Origin: Bacteroides rodentium JCM 16496
Lineage (GTDB): Bacteria > Bacteroidota > Bacteroidia > Bacteroidales > Bacteroidaceae
DNA length: 64,000 bases
Reading direction: 5' to 3'
Assembly: GCF_000614125.1 (NCBI RefSeq)
Contig: NZ_BAKJ01000003.1
Coordinates: 62,001-126,000, forward strand
This document shows, one piece after another, positions 54,356 through 63,726 of this stretch (its first letter is position 1; each line of letters starts with the position of its first letter). Made by a program: the position numbers and the translations under genes. The notes beneath the pieces are model-generated. The model was not told the DNA's origin. It made no database searches and saw nothing but the letters and a program-made list of their open reading frames with translations.

Positions 54356-56514
54356 TTATTTAATCGTCATTTCTTCTATCAGATGCTTTGCTCCCGCATA
54401 CTTGTCGATGATGAACAAGGTGTAGCGGATGTCTACACATGCTGCTCGTTGGGAGGACGGACGGAAGGCGATGTCGCCGGTCAGACCTTCGTAATTGCGG
54501 TCGAAGCCGGTGCCTATCAGCTCTCCCTTGGCATTGAACACGGGGCTGCCGGAGTTTCCGCCGGTATTGTCTGTGTTGACAATGAAGCAGACGGGCATCT
54601 CACCGTTCGGCATGGCATAACGTCCGAAATCCTTTGCCTGGTACAGCTGTTTTAGTTTGGCGGGGACTACAAACTCCCAATTGTCGGGGTCTTCCTTCTC
54701 CATGGCTCCTTTCAGAGTGGTGTAGTAACCATATTCCACACCGTCTGCCGGAGCGTAGGGGAGTATCTTGCCGTAGGTCAGGCGCAGGGTGGAGTTGGCA
54801 TCCGGATAGATGGGTTGGCCATTGGCACGCTTCATGTCCATCATGCCCTTTACCCATACCTTGTGGGCGGCATTGTAGTTCTTGTTGGCGTCCATCATGG
54901 CAATGGAGGTTTGAAGCAGGCCGTCGGTGATGGAATATTTCAGCAAGACCATCCAGTCTGTATTAATCTTGTAGAGGCTGGGCTTGCGGATGAACTTGGC
55001 AAAGTTCTCCTTGTTGCCGAAGATGGAATGTTCAAAGCAGGCGTCGATGAAAGCGTCGCTGTTGCCCTTGAAGCGCTTGTCTATGATTTGGAAAATACCG
55101 ATGCGTTGTTCGGCAGGGATATACTTCATGTAGGTTTTCAGCATTTCCTTGCCTACGATGCGTTCCACTTCGGGGAAGGGGACGGAAGCGAAGTAGCGGT
55201 CGGCTGCCTTCTGAAGGCTGTCTTTGGCGGCTTCGATGGCTGCTTTGTCCTTGTTCTTCAAGGCAGACACCAGTCCTGCGGTGCTGGGAATACGCATGAA
55301 ATCGAGTCCCGTCACCAGCGCTTCCTGAATGGCTTGCTGGTGGTAGAGGGCCGGGCGGCGTTGCTTTACGATGGCACGTATCTGGTCGAATGCCTGCTGA
55401 TAGCTATTGTCGTTCAGCGAGCGTCCGCGTGCCAGGAGTGCCTCTTGTTGTGCACGTTTGGTGTCCAGTACTTTCAGACGGACGAGGCCTTCGTTCATGC
55501 CGATGGCGTTTTTCCAGTAGTTGGCGCTGGAGGCATACTTGCTGGCGTAGTGGATGCGTACGGCATTGTCTTGCAGCATCTGTTTCATCAGGGCTTTCTG
55601 ACGGACGTCGCGCACGTGGTGGCGCATGAAGTTGGTGGTTTGCATGCGCTCTTCCACCTCGTCGGAAATCATGTAGCGCCAGTTGCGTCCGGGGAATCCC
55701 ATGATGAAGGTAAAGTCGCCCTCGCGATAGCCGTCAAGGCTGATGGTGAGATGTTTCTTCACTTTTAGGGGAACGTTGTCTTTGCTGTAAGCGGCGGGTT
55801 TCCCGTCTTTGTCGGCATAAATGCGGAACATGGAGAAATCTCCCGTGTGGCGGGGCCACATCCAGTTGTCGGTGTCTGCACCGAACTTGCCGATGGAGGA
55901 GGGGGGAGCACCTACCATGCGGATGTCGCTATAGACGGTCTTCACGAAGAGGTAGTAGCGGTTTCCGCCGTAGAAGGCTTTCAGTTCCAGTTTGCGACCG
56001 GGTGTCATTTCGATGTTTTCGGCCTGGGCGAAGCGGTCGGCTACCTTGCTCAGGTATTTGGGAGACAGGTAATTGGTGCCGTTCGGGTCGTCGTCGGTTT
56101 TTAGTTGTTCGTTTACGTAGTCTGTCACGTCCAGTATCCGGTCGATGTAGGTCACGGTGAGTCCCTTGCAGGGAAGCTCCTCTTCGCGGGACATGGCCCA
56201 GAAACCGTCGGTCAGGTAGTCATGTTCCACCGAGCTATGTTGCTGTATGGCTCCGTAGCCGCAGTGGTGGTTGGTCAGTACCAGGCTTCGGCAGAGATGA
56301 CTTCGCCGGTACAGCCGCCGCCGAAATGCACCACGGCATCCTTCAGGGCAATGCCGTCGGGATTGTAGATTTGGTTGGCGGGGATGAGCAGGCCGAGTTC
56401 CGTCATGGCTACTTCGTTCTGCTTTTGCAGGTCGGTGAGCATCCACATCCCTTCGTCGGCGTGAACCGTGGCAAAGGCAGATGTAATGAATAATGATAAT
56501 AGGATTCTTTTCAT
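54356..56514 (-). CDS. S46 dipeptidyl peptidase, DPP11-like (Asp/Glu-specific) (one-base frameshift)
   Basis: The repaired exported peptidase is 719 residues with a signal peptide (MKRILLSLFITSAFATVHA). It releases dipeptides from peptide N termini. The chymotrypsin-like triad shows His in [14 protein letters not shown], Asp in [14 protein letters not shown] and Ser in [10 protein letters not shown]. Eighteen residues after that Ser lies Arg (GFDRNYEG), the position that gives DPP11 its preference for acidic P1 residues. The frame breaks near 56287; one added G joins VISAEG to LVLTNHH. It is the second of two tandem S46 genes, separated by a 22-bp-period array. Confidence 0.9.
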
Positions 56515-56552
56515 GTCAATAGCTGTTAGAAGGTGTTCTGAGAGGGGGTACT

Positions 56553-56613
56553 CTCAGTCGTATACTGAGACTATCTAAGTATACGACTTAGGCTACCTCA
56601 GTATACGACTGAG
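56553..56613. repeat. 22-bp-period palindromic array C
   Basis: Units start at 56553, 56575 and 56597, exactly 22 bp apart; a partial fourth (CTAAGTT) starts at 56619. Each is a 6-bp-arm palindrome around five bases: CTCAGT-CGTAT-ACTGAG, CTAAGT-ATACG-ACTTAG, CTCAGT-ATACG-ACTGAG. Unit 1 is the complement of unit 3, so the array is also a larger palindrome. It ends 39 bp before the start of the DPP11-like gene. Confidence 0.88.
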
Positions 56614-56653
56614 ATAACCTAAGTTATATCCTTTGTTTTGAACAAGGTTGCTT

Positions 56654-58818
56654 TTAGTCTACGATGTTCATTTCGTTTATCAAGTGTCCGCAGTTGCCCA
56701 GCTTGTCGAGGATGAAGAGCACGTAGCGTATATCCAGTGCGATGCAACGCTGCAGGTCATTGTTGAAGTTGATGTCACCGCTCAATGACTCCCAGTTACC
56801 GTCGAAAGCAGTACCGATGAGCTGTCCTTCGCCATTGATGACGGGGCTGCCGGAGTTACCGCCGGTGATGTCGTTTGTCGTGAGGAAGCAAACCGGCATG
56901 GTGCCGTCTGCCATGGCGTAGCGTCCGAAGTCTTTCTTCTGAATCAGTTCTTTCAGCTTGGCGGGTACTACGAATTCACGGTCTTCGGGATTCTCTTTTT
57001 CAAGGATACCGTCGGTAGTGGTATAGTAGTCGTAGTGTACGGCATCGCGCGGGCTGTATGATTTTACATTACCATAGGTCAGACGCATGGTGAAGTTGGC
57101 ATCCGGATAGGAGGGGACGGGCTGTTTCATTTCGCCCAAGCCACGGATATAGGCCTTGTGAAGCAGTTCCATTCCGCTTTCCAGTTCCATGTATTGCTTT
57201 CCGAGTTCCTGCAGCTTTTCGTTCTTGGAACGTGAGTAAGCCGTAGCAGGGTCTTTCTCGATGGCTTTCACGGTGGGCTTTGCCAGGAATTTGTCCAGGT
57301 TCTTGCGGTTGGAGAGGATGGAGTTGTCGTAAATGTTGTCTACGTATGCGTTGTAGTCGCCCTTGAACTCTCCGTTGATGGTTTGGTAGAAGGAGGGCAG
57401 CTCGTCGGCGCTCAATGCCTTGGCAAGGGCGGGCAGAATGGCTTTGGCTACGGCACGGTCCACTTCGTGGTCGTAGTCTTTATTGTGGATACCATCGTAT
57501 GCATTTTCCAACTGCTTCTTCGAAGCTTGCAGCAATGAGTCGTTCTTCTCTTCGAGCGCTTTCTTTATGTTATCCATAATAAGGTAGGTACTGCCGAATT
57601 CGATAGCACCGCGCAATGCTTCGTTGGTATAGTAGAGCTGGCGCAGCGTGGGAGTGCTTTTCTCGATGATGGCATCAATTTTCTCTACCACACCCTCGTA
57701 TTCGGGTTTTCCTTGGGCAAAGGCGGCATACTTTTTCTCGATTTCGGCTTTGGCGCCCAACACGTCATTGTCGATGATTGCCTTGTTCATACCAATGGAG
57801 TTCTTCCAGTAGTTACTGCTTCCGGCAAACTTGCTGGCATACTGGATGCGGGTCTTGTCGCTGGCATCCATATACTTGCGCAGTACTTCGAGGCGTACGC
57901 CGCGCATATCAATCATTGCCTGGTTCACGGCGTTCATGCGTTGCTTCACTTCGCTCTGGGTGAGGTAACGTTCTGTGCTGCCGGGGAAGCCCATAATCAT
58001 AGCGTAGTCACCTTCGTTCAGGCCTTTGATGGAGATGGGCAGGAACTTCGGCGTTTTCAGGGGTACATTGCTTTCACTGTATTCTGCAGGCTCTCCGTTG
58101 GCATCGGCATAGATGCGGAACATGGAGAAGTCGCCCGTGTGGCGCGGCCACATCCAGTTGTCGGTTTCACCGCCAAACTTACCTACCGAGGAGGGAGGAG
58201 CGGCAACCATACGCACGTCGCTGTATACCTTATAATAGAACATATAGAATTTGTTTCCTGCATAGAAGGGGAGTGCGCGCACTTCAATGCCCGGTTTGCC
58301 CTTGAGGTCGCTCTTTTCCAGCTCTGCCTTTGCCAGTTTGCTGAGGAAGGGGTAGGTCAATGCTTCGACTTCCGTCACTTCACCTGCCTTTATCTTAGCG
58401 TTGACAAGGTCGGTGATGTCTACAATGCGGTGTACAAAACGGAATTTCAATCCCGGGGTGGGCAGTTCTTCACTGCGGTTCATGGCCCAGAAACCATCTG
58501 TCAGATAATCGTGTTCCACGCTGCTGTGCTGCTGTATGGCACCGTATCCGCAATGGTGATTGGTCAGAATCAGTCCTTCCGGAGAGATGATTTCGCCGGT
58601 ACAGCCGCCGCCAAAGATACCTACGGCATCTTTCAGTGACACACCGTTGGATTATAGAGGTCATCTGCCTCCAACTTCAGTCCTTGCTTCTTCATCATGT
58701 CGATGGAGTTCTGCTGCTTCATCAGCTGCAGTAGCCACATCCCTTCGTCTGCACGTGCAGAGCACACTGTCAGTGCGGCAATCGCCACAAGCAAACCTTT
58801 CTTTAATGTAATCTTCAT
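56654..58818 (-). CDS. S46 dipeptidyl peptidase, DPP7-like (hydrophobic P1) (one-base frameshift)
   Basis: The repaired peptidase is 721 residues with a signal peptide ([23 protein letters not shown]). Triad positions are His in [12 protein letters not shown], Asp in [14 protein letters not shown] and Ser in [10 protein letters not shown]. Eighteen residues after the Ser there is Gly (AFDGNWES), as in DPP7, which prefers hydrophobic P1 residues, in contrast to Arg in the neighbour. The frame breaks near 58647; one added C in AATCC joins DDLYNPNG to [13 protein letters not shown]. It is upstream of the DPP11-like gene on the same strand, so the two probably form an operon. Confidence 0.9.
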
Positions 58819-58860
58819 TTTATATCCATTTTAATTAAGTAATGTCAAATGATTAACTGA

Positions 58861-59019
58861 TACTATCTCAATTCCCCTCCTCCTGGGAGGAGGGGTGCCC
58901 GCAGGGCGGGGTGGTAGAGAGCATAAGGCAATGAAATCAACCTATTTGTGTGACACTACCACCTCCCCCTTCGGTATTCACCCCCTCCACCTCCCCGGAG
59001 GAGAAGAATTGAGATACTA
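58861..59019 (+). repeat. GC-rich MITE-like repeat, copy 3 (core only)
   Basis: TACTATCTCAATTCCCCTCC at the left is mirrored by GGAGAAGAATTGAGATACTA at the right. The interior matches copies 1 and 2 (GGGGTGCCC-GGGCGGGGTGGTAG and CCACCTCCCC), but the outer TATAGTCGAACAG ends are missing. It fills the gap between the DPP7-like gene promoter region and the sulfatase maturase stop codon. Confidence 0.8.
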
Positions 59020-59022
59020 AAT

Positions 59023-60267
59023 TTACTCATTCCTCTGTTCTTTCATTGAAACAAGTGGTGAGTTCATCACATTGGCAGGCGGACGCTGGTTCATCAGTTC
59101 GTTCTTCATAAAGTCCATATAGGGAGCCACATGCTTGAAGAATTTGCGATAGCCGGCACATAAGTAGTTCAGTCCCGGTTCTCCATTGGCGGTATGCGCA
59201 AAGCGGTTCTTGGGGCATTCGCCGTTGCAGGCAAACAGCCATTCACATTCCCGGCATTGGGTGGGGAGCGATTGTTGCTTCATCAGTCCGAAGGCTTGTT
59301 GCCGTTCGCCGTACATCATCTCCACCAGTGTATTCTGATGGATGTTACCCAGTTTATATTCGGGGAAGACAAAATGGTCGCAGGTATATACGTCTCCGTT
59401 GAACTCCATGACGCCTGCATGGCCGCAAGTCTTTGCCATGGAACATACACCCGGCTGTTCGCCTATCCAGTTGGCAAGGGTGGAGTCGAACAGCTGTATG
59501 TAGTAAGTGCCCACGTCCTGCTTCACCCATTCGTCGAACAAGGCGCAGAGGAAGTTTCCCCATTGTTCCGGTGTGACGGAAAAGTCTGCCAGCTGTGTGC
59601 TCTTTTCCTTGTCTGCCAGGGAGGCAAGATGGCGTCCGTCTCCATGAGGGGCAATGCGCTCCACGATGGGGGCGAATTGGATGTAGTGGCATCCCAATTC
59701 TTTGAAGAAATTATAAAAATCCAGAGGATAATCGGCATTGTAGTCGTTTACCACCGCCATTCCGTTCCATTCCACACCGTGCTTTTTCAGCAGGTTGATG
59801 CCCTGCATCACCTTGACAAAAGAGGGCTTGCCCTGCTTGTTCTTCCGGTATTCGTCATGGAACTCTTGCGGTCCGTCAATGGATACGCCTACCAGCCAGT
59901 TGTTTTCCTTGAAGAACCGGCACCATTCATCGGTGAGCAACGTGCCGTTGGTCTGTATGCAGTTGTCGATGGTGCGTCCGTTGGCATATTTCCTTTGCAG
60001 CTCCATGGCCCGTTTGTAGAAAGAGAGCGGACGCATCAGTGTCTCTCCGCCATGCCAGGTGAACAGAACCTGGGGCATGGTCTGCGAGTTGATGTACTCC
60101 TCAATAAACTTTTCCAGAAGTTCTTCGCTCATTACATGCTTGGGGGTATCTCTATATAGTTTGGATTTCTCCAGGTAATAGCAATAATCGCATGCCAGGT
60201 TGCATACCGCCCCTACCGGTTTCAGCATTACATAGAGCGGTTTGGCAAAAGGTGCATAGGTTGACAT
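59023..60267 (-). CDS. Anaerobic sulfatase-maturating enzyme (radical SAM)
   Basis: The 414-residue cytoplasmic enzyme converts a Cys or Ser of sulfatases to formylglycine, letting the cell desulfate mucin and other glycans. The radical SAM cluster motif CNLACDYC is at about residue 18-25, followed by FTWHGGETLM, and the SPASM auxiliary-cluster cysteines are in CGHAGVMEFNGDVYTCDHF and CRECEWLFACNGECPK. Length and motifs match the chuR/anSME type of Bacteroides. No sulfatase gene lies here, as is usual since one enzyme serves many. It is divergent from the next lipoprotein gene. Confidence 0.93.
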   Translation of the reverse strand: MSTYAPFAKPLYVMLKPVGAVCNLACDYCYYLEKSKLYRDTPKHVMSEELLEKFIEEYINSQTMPQVLFTWHGGETLMRPLSFYKRAMELQRKYANGRTIDNCIQTNGTLLTDEWCRFFKENNWLVGVSIDGPQEFHDEYRKNKQGKPSFVKVMQGINLLKKHGVEWNGMAVVNDYNADYPLDFYNFFKELGCHYIQFAPIVERIAPHGDGRHLASLADKEKSTQLADFSVTPEQWGNFLCALFDEWVKQDVGTYYIQLFDSTLANWIGEQPGVCSMAKTCGHAGVMEFNGDVYTCDHFVFPEYKLGNIHQNTLVEMMYGERQQAFGLMKQQSLPTQCRECEWLFACNGECPKNRFAHTANGEPGLNYLCAGYRKFFKHVAPYMDFMKNELMNQRPPANVMNSPLVSMKEQRNE

Positions 60268-60400
60268 GTATATTTTCTCTATTTTTATAATTTATAATTG
60301 TGCAAAAATACGTAAACCGAATGAAAAATCCTTTCTTTCTATCCGGTTTATAAGGAATATTAATACCTTTGCCGGGTGTAATTCAAAAATCGTTTCTTGC

Positions 60401-61132
60401 ATGATTAGAATGAGTGTGAACCGCATTTTGCCTTTTTTACTCTTGCTTGTGCTCTTTACTTCTTGCAACCGCAAGTATAAGATAGAGGGCAGTTCTTCGG
60501 TAACCAGCCTTGACGGAAAGATGTTGTTTCTCAAGATGCTTCGGGACGGACAATGGGTGAACGTTGACTCGGCAGAGGTTATCCATGGGCATTTCAATAT
60601 GAAAGGCCGGGCCGATTCCGTGATGATGGTGACTCTTTATATGGACCAGGAAGGCATTATGCCTTTGGTGCTGGAAGACGGCAAAATCGTGGTTTCCATC
60701 TCCAATACCCAGTTGATTGCCAAAGGAACCTCTTTGAATGACAAACTGTACGAGTTTATAGACAAACGCAATTCCCTGGAAGTAAAGATAGAGGAGCTGG
60801 AACGGAAAGAGGCGCGTATGGTGTTGGATGGTGCCAATCTGGATGACGTGCATGGGCAGTTGACGAAGGAAGGCGAAGCACTTGTGAAAGAGATGAACGA
60901 CTACGTCCGGCAGTTCATTGTAGATAACTTTGAGAATGTGCTGGGCCCCAGTGTATTCATGATGATGTGCAGCACACTGCCCTATCCGGTGATGACTCCG
61001 CAGATTGAAGACATCATGAGAACTGCCCCCTTGTCTTTTAAAGAGAATACTTTGGTGAAGGATTTCCTTACAAAGGCAAAAGAGAATATGCAGTTGATTG
61101 AGGAACAGAAACGTATGGAGCAAAAACGTTAG
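60401..61132 (+). CDS. DUF4369-type lipoprotein
   Basis: The 243-residue protein has a lipoprotein signal (ILPFLLLLVLFTSCNRKYK). The next part (KIEGSSSVTSLDGKMLFLKM, GRADSVMMVTLYMDQEGIMP) matches the DUF4369 domain that in Bacteroidota often sits before a thioredoxin domain. Here the thioredoxin part is absent and a charged helical tail ends the protein. Start at 60401 (or the ATG three codons later) is chosen over an ATG 45 codons upstream, which would bury the signal. Its stop overlaps that of the convergent plsC gene by four bases. Confidence 0.8.
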   Translation: MIRMSVNRILPFLLLLVLFTSCNRKYKIEGSSSVTSLDGKMLFLKMLRDGQWVNVDSAEVIHGHFNMKGRADSVMMVTLYMDQEGIMPLVLEDGKIVVSISNTQLIAKGTSLNDKLYEFIDKRNSLEVKIEELERKEARMVLDGANLDDVHGQLTKEGEALVKEMNDYVRQFIVDNFENVLGPSVFMMMCSTLPYPVMTPQIEDIMRTAPLSFKENTLVKDFLTKAKENMQLIEEQKRMEQKR

Positions 61133-61883
61133 TCTTGGTCTTCGTTCTTCACCATCCCTTTATACTTTTCCGGCAATGCACTCTCCACTGCCGCATAAGC
61201 CTCGGTCATGCTTGCCTTGATGTTTTCTGCCCCTTTTCCTTTGGGAGGAATAGGCTCGTGGATGGTCAGTATCATCCGGTGGCGGTGTATCCACTTCCCG
61301 GTGCGTGGAAGAATCTCGAACGGGCCGTCTAGCGTGACGGGCACCACTTCCAGTTGCAGTTCATCCGCCAGCTGGAAGGCTCCTCTCTTAAAGTAGCCCA
61401 TGTGTCCCGTGAAGGTACGTGCCCCTTCGGGGAAAACTACCAGTGATACGCCGTCTTTCAGGGATGATTCTGCCTGCTGCATGGTGGCAAGCACCTTCTT
61501 GGGGCTGGAACGGTCGACGAAGATGTGTCCTGCACTTTCGCATGCCTTGCCGACAAACGGGATTTTGCGCAGGCTCTTCTTCATCATCCATTTGAAGTTC
61601 CGTCCCAGGAATCCGTATATCAGGAATATATCGAAGGCGCTTGGTGATTGGGTACAAACACGTAAGAGGTACGTTTGTGTATTTTCTCCCTTCCATGCAC
61701 CTCGACCGGAATAAGCAGGATATAGCAGATGAGCTGTGACCAGATTTTACCGGGATAGTACCCCCAGATATGCGCTCCTCCTATCAGCGAACCGATGATG
61801 GTAACCAATGCTGTAAGGATAGTCAGTACCAATAAGATGGGCAATGCAAAGCAAACCTGATAAATATTGTAAAGTATCTTCAT
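61129..61883 (-). CDS. plsC: 1-acyl-glycerol-3-phosphate acyltransferase (one-base frameshift)
   Basis: The repaired membrane enzyme is 251 residues and adds the second fatty acid in phosphatidic acid synthesis. An N-terminal membrane helix (ALPILLVLTILTALVTIIGS) precedes the acyltransferase motifs: NHQGAFDIF (equivalent to the NHxxxxD box), FVDRSSPKKV, VFPEGARTF and VPVTL. The frame breaks near 61640; one added G in CAAGCGCC restores VPNHQGAFDIFLIYGFLG. Without it the catalytic motif would be split across frames. Alternative: another lysophospholipid acyltransferase of the same family. Confidence 0.9.
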
Positions 61884-61932
61884 AGGTGTCGGATTTTTTA
61901 TTGCTACAAAGATATACCTTTTTCTTATTTCG

Positions 61933-63108
61933 TCACTCTTTCTCTCTTACTAATTTTAGTACTGTAATCTCCGGCCATGCTCCGAATCGGAACGGCAGTC
62001 CTACATAACCGATGCCAATATTCACGTACAAAGCCCTCTTGCCTTCGTAGTACATTCCTCTCCATTCCGGATAGATAAGTTCGGCAAGGGAGTGTCCGAA
62101 CATGATGCCCTGCATGGCATGGGTGTGGCCGGCAAGCATCAGTGGAATATCCGATTGGGGCAGTACTTCGCGTCTCCAATGGGTAGGGTTATGGCTGAGC
62201 AATATTTGAAACATTCCCTCCGTGCCCTGCATGGCTTGTGGCAGATTTGCAAATTGGGAGAAAGGAGGCTCACCGTCGTTTTCCACACCGATGAGTGCTA
62301 TGCTGTCACCTTTATGATGAAGGATGTCATGCTCATTGTTCAACAGTTTCCATCCCATTGCTTTTTGCTGCCGGATTAAATAGTCCAGATTGGCAATTTC
62401 TGCTTTCGGGCTTTGCCAGTGATAGTATGAACCATAGTCATGGTTGCCGAGGATGGAGTACACTCCGTCCGGTGCATGCAGTTGGGAGAGTATTTCTTGG
62501 AAATCATCCAGTTCGTGACTTTGCTGGTTCACGAGGTCACCGGTAAAGACAATCAGGTCCGGCTTTTGCCCGTTGACCAAATCGACCAGTTGCTTGATGG
62601 GAGCCGGATTGCCTTGCCAACTGCCAATGTGTATGTCCGATATCTGTACAATGCGGTAGCCGTCGAAACCTTCCGGAATATCGTCAGAACGATATTCTAC
62701 TTCTTTTGTATCGAAACGGGTGATACCTGCCAAGGTACCGTAAAGGATATTGAAGAAGCTGACGACAGCCAAAACCAGTCCTATAGCGGTGAACGGGCTG
62801 CGGGGACAACGGCGGATGATGAAATGCGCCAGTACTCCCACCAGCGAGCAAAGCATGAATATGGTTTTGGGAAAGACAAACAGCATGATGGTGATGGCCA
62901 GCCTGCCTATGGCTTGCGTATGGTTTGACATCGCATTGTCACCCGTAAGAAACATGAAGTAAACATAGCCTGCCGATAATAGCAAGGTGGGAAGCCAATA
63001 AAGGCAGTGAAGGACTGCCTTTTTGGTTTTTCTTACTACATAAACCAAGTAAATGTAAAGGTCGGGGATGAGAAGGAAAAGGATGAAAACAAGAGTTACT
63101 CGGTGCAT
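61933..63108 (-). CDS. Membrane-anchored metallophosphoesterase
   Basis: The 391-residue protein has about four N-terminal membrane helices (LVFILFLLIPDLYIYLVYVV, LPTLLLSAGYVYFMFL and two more) and then a calcineurin-type phosphoesterase: QISDIHIG, VFTGDLVN, GNHDYG, LSHNP and GHTHAMQG. The metal ligands are complete. It is YaeI/YkuE-like, a group that includes lipid- and UDP-sugar phosphoesterases; the substrate is unknown. It overlaps the end of the upstream membrane protein gene by 13 bases. Confidence 0.9.
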   Translation of the reverse strand: MHRVTLVFILFLLIPDLYIYLVYVVRKTKKAVLHCLYWLPTLLLSAGYVYFMFLTGDNAMSNHTQAIGRLAITIMLFVFPKTIFMLCSLVGVLAHFIIRRCPRSPFTAIGLVLAVVSFFNILYGTLAGITRFDTKEVEYRSDDIPEGFDGYRIVQISDIHIGSWQGNPAPIKQLVDLVNGQKPDLIVFTGDLVNQQSHELDDFQEILSQLHAPDGVYSILGNHDYGSYYHWQSPKAEIANLDYLIRQQKAMGWKLLNNEHDILHHKGDSIALIGVENDGEPPFSQFANLPQAMQGTEGMFQILLSHNPTHWRREVLPQSDIPLMLAGHTHAMQGIMFGHSLAELIYPEWRGMYYEGKRALYVNIGIGYVGLPFRFGAWPEITVLKLVREKE

Positions 63109-63722
63109 ATATCTTTCAATTCTTCAATGTTCTTTTTAATATTGTCCAGATGTTTGTAAATCACTTTTTTGTAGAGAATATAGATAATCAACGCATCAAA
63201 TACTACAAAAAGGGTAATCAGTATGGCTTGCACGTCGACGGACATCAGATGATATTCCATCACCCAATAGTTGAGGATATTGAAAAGGATAATCCAAATG
63301 GAGATGCCCATCACCTCATATTTGGTCCATTGGCGGAAGGTGGTCATACGGCGGCTGACTTCGGCAACACTCATTTCTTCAATATGTGTATTTTTGTTCC
63401 AACGGTATGTTTTCCAGTCCCACCACATGCCTGCGAGAATGCTGATGGCAATGAATCCTAAAAAGGGAACAATCTTTTCTTGCAGTTGTTCGTTGAAACC
63501 GAAGGTGGGCAGTAGCAGCCATATAAGAAGAAGGGTAGCCAGACATATCGTTCCTATTCCGATAGAGAAGCGTTGTATGACTACGAGGCGTCCCAGACTT
63601 TTGCGGGTATTGGCCTTGTAGCCGGCAATCAGTTCCGTAATCTGTTTTTCGTCAGCAATCGGTTCTTTCTGCAACTGTTCATTCAGTGCGTTCCATGATT
63701 TCTTCAGTTCATCCAGTTCCAT
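63096..63722 (-). CDS. Membrane protein partner of the sigma factor (possible anti-sigma)
   Basis: The 208-residue protein starts with a soluble helical segment (MELDELKKSWNALNEQLQKE) and then has four membrane helices (IGTICLATLLLIWLLLP, KIVPFLGFIAISILAGMWW, IWIILFNILNYWVMEY, AILITLFVVFDALIIYILY). I do not know a named family with certainty. It lies four bases after the sigma-70-type gene, an arrangement typical for anti-sigma factors in Bacteroides, and its N-terminal helix could bind the sigma factor. This role is inferred from position only. Confidence 0.7.
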   Translation of the reverse strand: MELDELKKSWNALNEQLQKEPIADEKQITELIAGYKANTRKSLGRLVVIQRFSIGIGTICLATLLLIWLLLPTFGFNEQLQEKIVPFLGFIAISILAGMWWDWKTYRWNKNTHIEEMSVAEVSRRMTTFRQWTKYEVMGISIWIILFNILNYWVMEYHLMSVDVQAILITLFVVFDALIIYILYKKVIYKHLDNIKKNIEELKDICTE

Positions 63723-63726
63723 ATAT

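Noticed and set aside
54356..58818. Assembly duplication of the S46 peptidase gene
   Set aside because: The copies are strongly diverged along their length and differ at the specificity residue.
5504..61883. Programmed frameshifting or gene decay as a general explanation
   Set aside because: Break sites share no slippery sequence or downstream structure, all need one added base, and hit unrelated genes including essential ones at a uniform rate.
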